A program made the position numbers and the translations under genes. This document shows, piece by piece, positions 1 to 8,027 of a stretch of DNA of 64,000 nucleotides (its first letter is position 1; the number at the start of each line of letters is the position of its first letter). The notes below the pieces were generated by a model. The model did no database searches, was not told the DNA's origin, and saw only the letters and a program-made list of their open reading frames with translations. Origin of the DNA: Streptomyces sp. NBC_01429 (GTDB taxonomy: Bacteria > Actinomycetota > Actinomycetes > Streptomycetales > Streptomycetaceae); assembly GCF_036231945.1 (NCBI RefSeq), contig NZ_CP109599.1, forward strand, positions 1,736,001-1,800,000. Reading direction: 5' to 3'.

Positions 1-1428
1 GAGACCGAACGTCATCGTCGCCGCCTTGCCGCTCGCGGCCTCCTGAACAGCGGACTTGATGTCGAACTCCGCGTCCTTGGCTGCGCAGCCGGTGTATCCG
101 TAGGCGAACGACTTCGTTGCCAGATGCTTGATCCAGAAACCGGCGGCCTTCTGCGAATTCCAGGTGGTGGAGGCTGAGATGTCCTTCGTCCGCCACAACT
201 CGACGCTGCGCGCGTCGCAGGACGCCGACCAGGTATTGGGCACGGTGAACTCGGCGCTCAGGATGGTCTTGCCGGCGAACTTCGAGGTGGGAATCCGGTA
301 AAAAAGGCGCTTGGTGTCGTTCGGCTGACAGTAGGACCAGTTGCAGTAGCCCATCCCGGCATCCGAAGCACCGTTGAACTTCCACTGCGGCGACGACGCC
401 CAGTATTCCGACGCCATCGTCCACGCAGAGGCGCGCGGCGTGTACCACATCGGGTCGATGAACACCGGATACACCGTGTCGTCGCCCGACAGCACATCCG
501 CGTCCGGCGTCAGCACCAGAGCGTCACCGCTCGCCGGCAACTCCACACCTACGGGAGCGAGCTTTCCCGACTCCCCGGCTGCCGGCTCCCCGTCGCCCGA
601 ACCGGTCGCTTCGCCCGCGGCGGCCGTCCGCAACCGAGCGGGCGCTGCGGTCTCTTCCCCGGACGGCATGCTGGAATCCCACATCATCGGCTTGGGTGCC
701 TCGAACACCGCGCCCTTGGCCCCGTGGTCAACGGCCTCCAGGCCGCCCTCCGCCGTCTCCTTCACGTCCACGCCCTCGGCGGCGAGGTCCAGACGCAACG
801 CGGCGAGCTTCTCACTCGCCGCCGCCTCAGCCGACTTCACCACCAGCAGCTGCGTGAACCCGTCCTCCTGCGCCCCCATCCGCAGATCGACCCCAGGAAG
901 GACCTCCCGGTACGTAGCCGTGGAATCGGTCAACTGCGGTACGGGAAGCGGACCGGGCCACGACAGCGCGACCTCACGCCCCGCCTTCTCCATCCGCACC
1001 AACGGCCCACTGCCACCGCCGGAGAACCGGATTCCCACCGTGCTCGCCTTGGGAGCGACCGTCCCGTCCACCCTCTTGGCCAGGTCGGTATCGATCGGCC
1101 GCCACTCACCATCCACCCGGGCCCGCACGGGACGCAGATACTCACGCGCCTCCAGCGAACCATCCGGCTGGGCGTACACATCACTGTGCTCCCCCCGGAG
1201 CGAACCGACCTCAACCGGCTTGCCGGAACGTTTCGCCTCAACCAGTGCACCGGCCGTCGTAGTCCGACCCGCCTCATCCGCGGACGCCTGAACCGGCTTC
1301 GACTCCCGCACCGGCGGCTGCGCGACGGCTGGCAGAGCAGTCCCGGGAACAAGCCCCACCGCCAACGCGGACACCAGACCACACGCCAGAGCGGCAACGA
1401 CCGCTCTACCAGCGCGACGCCTCTTCAC
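1..1428 (-). CDS. Secreted DNRLRE/LamG-type repeat protein, N-terminal part (3' end outside window)
   Basis: The frame runs unbroken for 476 codons from a GTG to the window edge, so the C-terminus is missing. It opens with VKRRRAGRAVV followed by a hydrophobic stretch ending near AVAQPP, a good Sec signal peptide. The next section (DVYAQPDGSLEAREYLRPVR, then a segment on royal 'DGEWRPIDTDL') is the usual N-terminal module of very large Streptomyces secreted proteins. The last visible part (SVELWRTKDISASTTWNSQ) matches the DNRLRE domain found beside LamG or RHS-type repeats. A purine-rich GGGGGAGG lies 12 nt before the GTG. The role is not certain: such proteins are thought to be surface adhesins, glycan binders or carriers of polymorphic toxins, and the C-terminal part that would decide this is not visible. 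Confidence 0.8.
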   Translation of the reverse strand, partial: MKRRRAGRAVVAALACGLVSALAVGLVPGTALPAVAQPPVRESKPVQASADEAGRTTTAGALVEAKRSGKPVEVGSLRGEHSDVYAQPDGSLEAREYLRPVRARVDGEWRPIDTDLAKRVDGTVAPKASTVGIRFSGGGSGPLVRMEKAGREVALSWPGPLPVPQLTDSTATYREVLPGVDLRMGAQEDGFTQLLVVKSAEAAASEKLAALRLDLAAEGVDVKETAEGGLEAVDHGAKGAVFEAPKPMMWDSSMPSGEETAAPARLRTAAAGEATGSGDGEPAAGESGKLAPVGVELPASGDALVLTPDADVLSGDDTVYPVFIDPMWYTPRASAWTMASEYWASSPQWKFNGASDAGMGYCNWSYCQPNDTKRLFYRIPTSKFAGKTILSAEFTVPNTWSASCDARSVELWRTKDISASTTWNSQKAAGFWIKHLATKSFAYGYTGCAAKDAEFDIKSAVQEAASGKAATMTFGL

Positions 1429-1788
1429 AGAGACATCACACCTCCCCCGAACCGAACCCACGAATCCATCTCCGCCCCACAGAAAACACACAACTCCAGA
1501 GAGTTAAGGCTTCTAGCACAGAGTTGTCAATAGTGATCATCGTCACGGTGAGGTAAAGAGCAGAAGCGGCGGGTGAAGGCGATGCCGCCAGCGCGATCCT
1601 TCCACCAGACAAAAACCCACACCGGCTTCTGACTCCGAGGTGCCTCATCCGACTCCGCCCACCGAGTCCGCGAAGCCGACCGACCCGCACCAGCGGAGCC
1701 TGCATCCCCATAGCGGCCGCATACATAGCGAGGCCGCAACGCGAGCGACCCAAGGTACGCGAGCGCCCGGAACCTGGGTCCTCGTACG
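1429..1788. other. Intergenic region upstream of the secreted protein gene
   Basis: This 360-bp stretch separates the secreted-protein start from the end of doc and is less GC-rich than its surroundings near 1490-1550. Two frames are open on the minus strand (1436-1807 and 1527-1910), but they overlap doc in another frame and show no recognisable domain. The only structure I can point to is a TTGACA-like element at 1525-1530 that could drive the secreted-protein gene. Confidence 0.4.
1502..1530 (-). promoter_or_regulatory. Possible promoter of the secreted-protein gene
   Basis: On the minus strand a perfect TTGACA (1530-1525) is followed after 17 nt by TTAACT (1507-1502), about 75 nt before the GTG start. 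The -35 match is good and the -10 match is weak, so this is only a candidate. Confidence 0.3.
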
Positions 1789-2181
1789 TCAGGAAACGGG
1801 GAACCAAGCCGCCAGGCGCTTGGCAATGACTGGCACATCGATGTTGTCCTGCGCGACGTCCTCGACGAACGGGCCGGCCGTGGAGACGTGCGGCGGAACG
1901 GTACTGGCACTGACGCCGTTGAACCGCAGGAAGACGCGCATGGCGAGCCAGGCGGTGCGCTTGTTGCCGTCGATCAGCGCGTGATTGCGGGCAACGGAGT
2001 GCAACAGCGCCGCCGCCTTCTCGTGCAGTGTGGGATAAAGCTCGGCCCCGAACACGTTGGTCCGGGGCCGTTCGATCGCAGATACCAGAAGGCCCATGTC
2101 ACGCACGCTGTGCTCCGTGCCGTTGACCTTACGAGCAATGGCGAGGATCTCGTCGATCTGGATGTAGCGCACCTCGGTCAC
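1789..2181 (-). CDS. doc: Doc/Fic family toxin (death-on-curing)
   Basis: The 130-residue length fits a Doc toxin. Fic-fold enzymes transfer nucleotide or phosphate groups to proteins; Doc phosphorylates elongation factor EF-Tu. The active-site loop is visible at residues 67-77 as HALIDGNKRTA, matching the Doc form HxFxDGNKR with Leu in place of the usual Phe. The N-terminal VRYIQIDEILAIA is also typical. The ATG overlaps the stop of the upstream antitoxin gene by 4 nt (ATGA), the normal translational coupling of such pairs. The reaction is assigned from family knowledge; the Leu substitution is conservative and probably still active. Confidence 0.9.
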   Translation of the reverse strand: MTEVRYIQIDEILAIARKVNGTEHSVRDMGLLVSAIERPRTNVFGAELYPTLHEKAAALLHSVARNHALIDGNKRTAWLAMRVFLRFNGVSASTVPPHVSTAGPFVEDVAQDNIDVPVIAKRLAAWFPVS

Positions 2182-2372
2182 TTCAGGTAGTCCAAGATCT
2201 CCGCATCGCTGTCCATCAGCTGGGCCAGAACGTCATCGAGCTTCAGCTCGGCCCGGTCCTGGGCGTCACGAATGGCCTCAATCGCAAGCTCCTGCTTGCT
2301 GCGGCGCTCCCGACGAGCACGCTCGGTGAGCTTGGCGTCAAGGTCATCGGGGAGTCGGAGTGTCATCGCCAT
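2178..2372 (-). CDS. Antitoxin of the Doc pair (ribbon-helix-helix type)
   Basis: A 64-residue protein starting MAMTLRLPDDLDAKLTERA, a typical ribbon-helix-helix N-terminus (beta strand MTLRLP, then two helices rich in Arg, Lys and Glu). The C-terminal tail (VLAQLMDSDAEILDYLK) would be the part that wraps the toxin. A start 25 codons upstream is possible but would run through the palindromic operator, so the ATG at 2372 is preferred; MTLRL at 2366 is an alternative. Antitoxins of this kind bind DNA alone or with the toxin and repress their own operon. The stop overlaps the doc start. Confidence 0.82.
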   Translation of the reverse strand: MAMTLRLPDDLDAKLTERARRERRSKQELAIEAIRDAQDRAELKLDDVLAQLMDSDAEILDYLK

Positions 2373-2380
2373 ACAGCGAT

Positions 2381-2397
2381 GATACCAGGCTGGTATC
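2381..2397. promoter_or_regulatory. Palindromic operator of the toxin-antitoxin operon
   Basis: GATACCAGGCTGGTATC is a perfect 17-bp palindrome (8-bp arms, one central base) ending 9 bp upstream of the antitoxin ATG. On the minus strand its left arm runs into TATCAT (2384-2379), a fair -10 element whose transcription start would fall at or next to the ATG. The message may therefore be leaderless, and the antitoxin could block the promoter directly by binding here. Confidence 0.6.
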
Positions 2398-2716
2398 TGT
2401 GCGGCGAGGTGATCCCGGCCACTCGAGATCATGGAACACGAAGCCACGCTCTGAAGCCCCGGACAGGCCGTACACGGCAGCTCGCGCCGCCGCTGCGGAG
2501 GGACAGCGGGATGCCCGTGCCTGAGTCCCCGTACCCCGTGCGGATGGTCCGGTCCGTGCGGCCCGCAGCCGGAGAGGTCCGTGGGTTCAGGACCTCCACT
2601 GCGAGCGTCACCCGAGCGTCAAAAGCTTCCGGGCGAGACCTTGATGGCGTCGCCGACGTCAGCGCCTCTCTCGTGTATTCGCAGGTCAAGGAGCTTGCGA
2701 AGGCGATCCGCCCTAC
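2398..2716. other. Intergenic region without recognisable gene
   Basis: Between the toxin-antitoxin operator and the terminator after the RNA methyltransferase gene I see no coding frame with domain similarity. It should hold the upstream part of the antitoxin promoter. Frames open here on both strands are GC-rich chance ORFs. Confidence 0.35.
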
Positions 2717-2745
2717 CGACCCGTTTCACGGAGGGAAACAGGTCG
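2717..2745 (-). terminator. Hairpin downstream of the TRAM methyltransferase gene
   Basis: The arms cgacccgtttc (2717-2727) and gaaacaggtcg (2735-2745) pair over 11 bp with one G-T wobble around a 7-nt loop. It sits 31 bp beyond the stop of the minus-strand gene ending at 2776. There is no clear U-tract, as is common in Streptomyces. Confidence 0.5.
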
Positions 2746-2775
2746 AGCGATCCAACCGGGCCACAAAACCGCAGC

Positions 2776-4104
2776 TCACGCGTCCTTCTTCACCGGCTCC
2801 AGAATCGCCACGCACTCCACGTGATGCGTCATCGGGAACAAGTCGAACGCCCTCAGCGTCCGCGGCTTGTAGCCCCCCTCCCGGAAGTAGGCCAGGTCCC
2901 GGGCGAGCGCCGCCGGGTCGCAGGCCACGTAGGCGATGCGGCGGGCGCCCAGGGTGGTGAGGTGTTTGACCGTCTGCTTGCCGGCGCCCGCGCGGGGCGG
3001 GTCCAGGACGATCAGGTCGGTCTCGGTGATGCGGGTGCGGGGCAGGACCTGGTCGACCTTGCCCTGTTCGATACGGACCCGGGGCAGGGACTGGAGGTTG
3101 TGGCGGGCGTCCTCGACCGCGCGCTTGCCGGACTCGATGCCGAGCACCGCGCCGCTCTCCCCGACGCGTTCCGCGATCGCGCCCGCGAACAGGCCGACCC
3201 CGCAGTACAGGTCGAGCGCCGTGTCGCCCTTCCGCGGCATCAGGCCCTGCATCACCGCTTCGACCAGCAGCTGGGGAGCCTGCGGGTGGATCTGCCAGAA
3301 GCCGCCCATGCCGACGCGGTACGTGCGGCCGTCGGCGCGTTCGCGGACGAAGGCGCGGCCGTGGACGCGGTGCACTCCCCCGTCGTGCTCCTCGACCCGC
3401 AGGACGGAGACGGGCTTGTCGAGTTCGACGAGCGGGAGCCGGCCGCCCTCGCGCGGGGTGAGTACCACCTGGCGGTCGCCGGAGCCCGAGGCCGCGATGG
3501 CCTCCACCGTGGCGATCTGCGGCCACTCGCGCCGCTCGACGCCCAGCTCGCTGACGCCCGTCGCCGCGATCATGCAGTGGTCGACCGGCTCGATGTCGTG
3601 CGAGCGGTGCTTGCGCAGCCCCGCGCGGCCGTTCTCGTCGACCGCGTACTGCACGCGCGAGCGCCACGCGGGCACCTCGCCCGGGGGCAGCTTGTCGCCG
3701 GGGGCGGGCATGACCGTACCGTCCCAGCCGGCCTCCTCCGGGGTGAGGCCGGCGAGGCGCTGGAGCTGCTCGGTGATGACCTCGCCCTTGAGGCGGCGCT
3801 GCGCGCCCGGCTTGGCGTGCTGCCAGTCGCAGCCGCCGCACCGGCCGGGGCCCGCGAAGCGGCACGGGGCCTCGACGCGGTCCTTGGAGGCGTCGAGGAT
3901 CCGCACGGCGTCGGCGCGGAGGTAGCGCGCGTCCTCCTCGCCCTCCGTCACCCGGGCGACGATCCTCTCGCCGGGCAGCGCGTGCCGTACGAACAGCACG
4001 CGGCCCTCCTCGGTACGGGCGATGCAGTGGCCGCCGTGTGCGACGGGGCCCACCTCGACCTCGTACTCCTCCCCGATCAGCGAAGCCTGCGGTTCTGTTG
4101 ACAT
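2776..4104 (-). CDS. TRAM-domain SAM-dependent RNA 5-methyluridine methyltransferase (TrmA/RlmD family)
   Basis: 442 residues. The N-terminus (GEEYEVEVGPVAHGGHCIAR) is a TRAM RNA-binding domain. Cysteines 81, 89 and 92 (APCRFAG..RCGGCDW) resemble the iron-sulphur ligands of RlmD-type enzymes. The SAM-binding motif LDLYCGVGLFAGAIAERVG, the motif VLDPPRAG and the catalytic Cys in YVACDPAALARDL follow in the expected order. The family makes m5U in tRNA or 23S rRNA; the exact target cannot be read from the sequence. I chose the ATG of MSTEPQASL because the TRAM domain starts just after it; a longer start at 4143 would add residues with no family match and run into the repeats upstream. The gene lies beside the KimA-like permease, as in mycobacteria. 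Confidence 0.88.
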   Translation of the reverse strand: MSTEPQASLIGEEYEVEVGPVAHGGHCIARTEEGRVLFVRHALPGERIVARVTEGEEDARYLRADAVRILDASKDRVEAPCRFAGPGRCGGCDWQHAKPGAQRRLKGEVITEQLQRLAGLTPEEAGWDGTVMPAPGDKLPPGEVPAWRSRVQYAVDENGRAGLRKHRSHDIEPVDHCMIAATGVSELGVERREWPQIATVEAIAASGSGDRQVVLTPREGGRLPLVELDKPVSVLRVEEHDGGVHRVHGRAFVRERADGRTYRVGMGGFWQIHPQAPQLLVEAVMQGLMPRKGDTALDLYCGVGLFAGAIAERVGESGAVLGIESGKRAVEDARHNLQSLPRVRIEQGKVDQVLPRTRITETDLIVLDPPRAGAGKQTVKHLTTLGARRIAYVACDPAALARDLAYFREGGYKPRTLRAFDLFPMTHHVECVAILEPVKKDA

Positions 4105-4120
4105 GAGGGGGTGGCTCCAA

Positions 4121-4204
4121 AAATCAAGGGGTACGGAAATCACGGGTACGGAAACGGAAGTCGAGGGGTACCGAAGTCCAGGGGTCCGGAAGTCAGCGGT
4201 ACGG
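4121..4204. repeat. Degenerate 15-16 bp tandem repeat, five units
   Basis: Five head-to-tail units with approximate consensus AAGTCAAGGGGTACGG lie at 4121-4136, 4137-4151, 4158-4173, 4174-4189 and 4190-4204, with a 6-bp remnant (aaacgg) between units two and three. The array occupies most of the gap between the permease stop (4255) and the methyltransferase start (4104), directly upstream of the latter on the minus strand. The units have diverged, so it is not a fresh slippage product. Confidence 0.8.
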
Positions 4205-4254
4205 CCGGACGACAGCCCATGAGTCTACGTGCGTGTCGCCCCGCCGCCCGCCAC

Positions 4255-6306
4255 TCACTTCTTGGGCCGGGTGGCGCCCGGCTGCCGGGTGTCCACGGGC
4301 CCGCGCCGTACCGCCCCCGGCGCGTTGTACACCGCGCGCCTCTTGAGGCGCGTCCTGGCCCGCTCGGAGGACTCCAGCTGGTACGGCACCGAGGTCACCA
4401 TCACCCCCGGCGTGAAGAGCAGCCGGCCCTTCAGCCGCAGGGCGCTCTGGTTGTGCAGCAGGTGCTCGTACCAGCGGCCGACCACGTACTCCGGGATGTA
4501 CACGCTGATCGCGTCGCGCGGATTCTCGCTGCGCAGCCCCCGTACGTACTCGATCACCGGCCGGGTGATCTCGCGGTACGGGGAGTCGAGGATCTTCAGC
4601 GGCACATTGATCCCGCGCCGCTCCCACTCCTCCCTGAGCGCCTTCGTCTCCGCGGCGTCGACGTTGATGGAGAGCGCCTCCAGGGTGTCCGAGCGCATCA
4701 GTTTCGCGTAGCCGAGCGCGCGCAGCGTGGGCTTGTGGACCTTGGAGACGAGGACGATGGAGTGCACCCGGGACGGCCGGACGGCGTCGTCGGACGGGGC
4801 CTCGGCCGCGGCGATCTCGGCGGCGACCCGGTCGTAGTGGCGGCGGATCGCGGTCATCGTGCCGTAGAAGATCACCATGCCGAGCAGCGCGACCCAGGCG
4901 CCGTGGGTGAACTTGGTGGCGAGGACGACGATCAGCACCAGCCCGGTGAAGAAGGCGCCGAAGGTGTTGATCGCCCGCGAGCGCACCATGTGGCGGCGCT
5001 TGGCCACGTCGCGTTCGGTGCGCAGATGGCGGTTCCAGTGCCGGACCATGCCGGTCTGGCTGAGGGTGAAGGAGACGAAGACGCCGACGATGTAGAGCTG
5101 GATCAGCCGCGTGGAGTCCGCCCCGTACACCCCGACCAGCAGGGCGGCGGCCCCGGCCAGCAGGACGATGCCGTTGGAGAAGGCCAGCCGGTCGCCGCGC
5201 GTGTGCAGCTGGCGCGGCAGGTAGCGGTCCTGGGCGAGGATCGAGCCGAGCAGCGGGAAACCGTTGTACGCGGTGTTCGCGGCCAGGAAGAGCACGAGCG
5301 CGGTGGCGGCGGCGAGGAGTACGAAGAAGAACGTCCCGCTGCCGAAGACGGCCGCCGCGACCTGCGAGATCACCGGGTTCTGCACATAGTCCGAGCCGAC
5401 CGGGACGCCGTTGTGCACCAGATCCGTGCCGGGGTTCTCCGCCATCTTCACGTCGGTGGCCATGGCCAGCCCGATGATGCCGCAGAACATCGTGACGGCG
5501 AGGCCGCCCATCAGGGCGAGCGTGGTCGCCGCGTTCCTGCTCTTGGGCTTGCGGAAGGCCGGGACTCCGTTGCTGATCGCCTCGACGCCGGTCAGCGCGG
5601 CGCAGCCGGAGGAGAACGCGCGCAGCAGCAGGAAGATCAGCGCGAACCCGGCCAGGCCCTGGTGCTCGGGCTTGATCTGGTAGTCCGACGTCGGGGCGTG
5701 CATGGTGTCGCCGAGCACGAGCCCGCGGAACGCGCCCCAGGCGATCATGATGAACACGCCGCCGACGAAGACGTACGTGGGGATCGCGAAGAGCTTGCCC
5801 GACTCCCGTACGCCGCGCAGGTTCATCAGGGTGAGCACGACGATTATCGCGATGGCGACGAGGACCTTGTGCTCGACGACGAACGGGATGGCGGAGCCGA
5901 GGTTCTCCACCCCGGAGGAGATCGACACGGCCACGGTCAGTACGTAGTCGACCAGCAGCGCGCTGGCGACGGTGAGTCCGGCGCGGGGACCGAGGTTGGT
6001 GGTGGCGACCTCGTAGTCGCCGCCGCCGCTCGGGTAGGCGTGCACGTTCTGCCGGTAGGAGGCGACGACCGTGAACATCAGGACGACGACGGCCAGGGCG
6101 ATCCACGGGCTGAAGTGGTACGCCGACACCCCCGCGATGGACAGCACCAGGAGGACTTCTCCCGGGGCGTACGCCACCGAGGACAGCGGGTCGGAGGCGA
6201 AGACGGGCAGCGCGATGCGTTTGGGGAGGAGGGTCTCCCCGAGCCTGTCGCTACGCAGCGCCCGCCCGATCAGGATGCGTTTGGGCACGTCGGTCAGTTT
6301 GGACAC
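4255..6306 (-). CDS. KimA-like APC-family permease, probable potassium importer
   Basis: 683 residues with about 12 hydrophobic segments in the first two thirds and a soluble C-terminal domain of about 200 residues. The N-terminal core (LPVFASDPLSSVAYAPGE, then HAYPSGGGDYEVATTNLG) marks the APC superfamily. The C-terminal part carries KILDSPYREITRPV, HLLHNQSALRLKGRL and TSVPYQL, which from memory match the cytosolic domain of Bacillus KimA, a potassium/proton symporter inhibited by c-di-AMP. The start is taken as GTG at 6306 (VSKLTDVPKRILIGRAL); no ribosome binding site is obvious there. It is transcribed divergently from two RCK proteins, and kdp lies 3 kb away, which supports potassium as substrate. 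General databases would probably call it an amino-acid permease. Confidence 0.75.
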   Translation of the reverse strand: MSKLTDVPKRILIGRALRSDRLGETLLPKRIALPVFASDPLSSVAYAPGEVLLVLSIAGVSAYHFSPWIALAVVVLMFTVVASYRQNVHAYPSGGGDYEVATTNLGPRAGLTVASALLVDYVLTVAVSISSGVENLGSAIPFVVEHKVLVAIAIIVVLTLMNLRGVRESGKLFAIPTYVFVGGVFIMIAWGAFRGLVLGDTMHAPTSDYQIKPEHQGLAGFALIFLLLRAFSSGCAALTGVEAISNGVPAFRKPKSRNAATTLALMGGLAVTMFCGIIGLAMATDVKMAENPGTDLVHNGVPVGSDYVQNPVISQVAAAVFGSGTFFFVLLAAATALVLFLAANTAYNGFPLLGSILAQDRYLPRQLHTRGDRLAFSNGIVLLAGAAALLVGVYGADSTRLIQLYIVGVFVSFTLSQTGMVRHWNRHLRTERDVAKRRHMVRSRAINTFGAFFTGLVLIVVLATKFTHGAWVALLGMVIFYGTMTAIRRHYDRVAAEIAAAEAPSDDAVRPSRVHSIVLVSKVHKPTLRALGYAKLMRSDTLEALSINVDAAETKALREEWERRGINVPLKILDSPYREITRPVIEYVRGLRSENPRDAISVYIPEYVVGRWYEHLLHNQSALRLKGRLLFTPGVMVTSVPYQLESSERARTRLKRRAVYNAPGAVRRGPVDTRQPGATRPKK

Positions 6307-6533
6307 GGAAGGGATCGTATGCGTTCGAACTGTCGCCCGTGCGGCCACCACCCCACCCTTCTGCGCGCCGCGGGGCCACGGGGATGACGGCATCGCGACC
6401 GCCGACGCATAAGCTCGTTGTCAGGGTCCGCCTTGCGCGGCGCCCCATCGGATACCCGGCAGGTCGAGAAAGAAGAGTGAACAGGGTGTTTTCGCAGGTC
6501 ATCGAGGCGACCAGGACTGCGGGGTAGGGCGAC

Positions 6534-7202
6534 GTGCACATCGTCATCATGGGCTGCGGCCGGGTCGGTGCCGCGCTCGCGCAGAACCTGGAGCAGCAGG
6601 GGCACACCGTCGCCGTCATCGACCAGGACCCCACCGCGTTCCGCCGGCTCGGCTCGGGGTTCGGCGGCCGTCGCGTCAGCGGGGTCGGATTCGACCAGGA
6701 CACCCTGCGCGAGGCGGGGATCGAGGACGCCGGTGCGTTCGCCGCGGTGAGCAGCGGCGACAACTCCAACATCATCGCCGCCCGGGTGGCCCGCGAGATG
6801 TTCGGCATAGAGAACGTCGCCGCCCGCATCTACGACCCGAAGCGCGCCGAGGTCTACCAGCGCCTGGGTATCCCGACGGTGGCCACGGTCCGCTGGACCG
6901 CCGACCAGATGATGCGCCGGCTGCTGCCGTCCGGCGCTGAGCCGCTGTGGCGCGACCCCAGCGGGGGCGTACAGCTCGCCGAGGTGCACACCTCGGACAG
7001 CTGGATCGGCCACAAGATCAGCACGCTTCAGGAGGAGACGGGCGTCCGCGTCGCGTTCCTCACCCGGCTGGGCGAGGCGATGCTGCCGACGTCCCAGACG
7101 GTCCTTCAGGAGGGCGACCTCGTCCACGTGATGATGCGTACCGACGACATCGAGAAGGTCGAGGCGGCGTTCGCCGAGGGCCCGGACGGAGGCGTGAACT
7201 GA
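6534..7202 (+). CDS. TrkA/RCK family potassium uptake regulator (first of pair)
   Basis: 222 residues: an N-terminal Rossmann RCK_N domain (MHIVIMGCGRVGAALAQNLE, then IDQDP) and an RCK_C domain from about residue 135 (VHTSDSWIGHKISTLQEETG). Such proteins bind NAD(H) or ATP through the first domain, and many RCK_C domains bind c-di-AMP; they gate Trk/Ktr channels from the cytoplasmic side. Translation starts at GTG 6534. The next gene overlaps by one base (TGATG), so the two are made together, like CeoB and CeoC of mycobacteria. No Trk or Ktr membrane subunit lies beside them, so the partner may be the adjacent KimA-like permease or a channel encoded elsewhere. Confidence 0.9.
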   Translation: MHIVIMGCGRVGAALAQNLEQQGHTVAVIDQDPTAFRRLGSGFGGRRVSGVGFDQDTLREAGIEDAGAFAAVSSGDNSNIIAARVAREMFGIENVAARIYDPKRAEVYQRLGIPTVATVRWTADQMMRRLLPSGAEPLWRDPSGGVQLAEVHTSDSWIGHKISTLQEETGVRVAFLTRLGEAMLPTSQTVLQEGDLVHVMMRTDDIEKVEAAFAEGPDGGVN

Positions 7203-7879
7203 TGCGCGTCGCGATTGCCGGAGCCGGTGCGGTGGGGCGTTCCATCGCGGGTGAGCTGCTGGAGAACGGGCACGAGATCCTGCTCATCGACAACGCGCCG
7301 ACCGCCATCTCGGTCGAGCGGGTGCCGCTCGCCGAGTGGCTGCTGGCCGACGCCTGCGAGATCACCTCGCTGGACGAGGCGGCGCTCCAGCGCTGCAATG
7401 TCGTGATCGCCGCGACCGGCGACGACAAGGTCAATCTGGTCGTCTCGCTGCTCGCCAAGACGGAGTACGGCGTGCCGCGGGTGGTCGCCCGGGTCAACAA
7501 CCCCAAGAACGAGTGGCTGTTCAACGAGGCGTGGGGCGTCGATGTCGCTGTCTCCACGCCGCGGCTGATGTCGGCGCTGGTCGAGGAGGCGGTGAGCGTC
7601 GGTGATCTCGTACGGCTGCTGCGCTTCAGCCACGGGGACGCCAACCTGGTGGAGCTGACGCTGCCGCCGGAGTCGGCGGTGACCGGCACTCAGGTCGGCG
7701 AGGTGGTCTGGCCGGAGGACACGTCCCTGGTCACCATCATCCGCGGGACGCGCGTCCTGACGCCGCACCCGGAGGAGACCCTGGAGGCGGGCGACGAGCT
7801 GCTGTTCGTGGCGGCGCAGGCGCGCGAGGAGCAGCTGGAGGACCTGCTGTCGGTACGTCACGAGGACACGACGGGCTGA
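7202..7879 (+). CDS. TrkA/RCK family potassium uptake regulator (second of pair)
   Basis: 225 residues with the same two-domain plan: RCK_N (MRVAIAGAGAVGRSIAGELL, LLIDNAP, VIAATGDDKVNLVVSLLAK) and RCK_C (ESAVTGTQVGEVVWPEDTSL). The ATG shares its A with the stop of the preceding gene. The two proteins are only distantly alike and probably form a hetero-oligomeric ring, as suggested for CeoB/CeoC. The gene converges on the DUF3159 gene, and a strong palindromic terminator lies between them. Confidence 0.9.
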   Translation: MRVAIAGAGAVGRSIAGELLENGHEILLIDNAPTAISVERVPLAEWLLADACEITSLDEAALQRCNVVIAATGDDKVNLVVSLLAKTEYGVPRVVARVNNPKNEWLFNEAWGVDVAVSTPRLMSALVEEAVSVGDLVRLLRFSHGDANLVELTLPPESAVTGTQVGEVVWPEDTSLVTIIRGTRVLTPHPEETLEAGDELLFVAAQAREEQLEDLLSVRHEDTTG

Positions 7880-7910
7880 CGGCCGGACGGCACGCACGCG
7901 GCACGCGCGC

Positions 7911-7979
7911 ACGCATGCAGCACATGACATCGCCGTACGGGCTTCGTACCCGTACGGCGATGTCGTGTGCTGCGTGCGT
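7911..7979. terminator. Bidirectional terminator, 31-bp palindrome
   Basis: Arms 7911-7941 and 7949-7979 pair over 31 bp, interrupted only by two G-T wobbles, around the 7-nt loop cttcgta. It lies between the converging RCK gene (stop 7879) and DUF3159 gene (stop 8028), so it can serve both. Confidence 0.85.
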
Positions 7980-8027
7980 CCGGCGGGACGGCCGGGACGG
8001 CCCGGCCAGTCCGGACGGCCCGGGGTG

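Noticed and set aside
1527..1910. 127-codon minus-strand frame beside doc
   Set aside because: It overlaps doc by more than 100 bp in another frame, lacks a ribosome binding site and has no recognisable domain.
4121..4204. CRISPR array
   Set aside because: The units are 15-16 bp, tandem without spacers, and no cas gene is near.
4111..6387. 758-codon open frame on the plus strand opposite the KimA-like permease
   Set aside because: It is Arg/Gly/Asp/His-rich with no domain, and the opposite strand has an obvious membrane protein; typical antisense frame of high-GC DNA.
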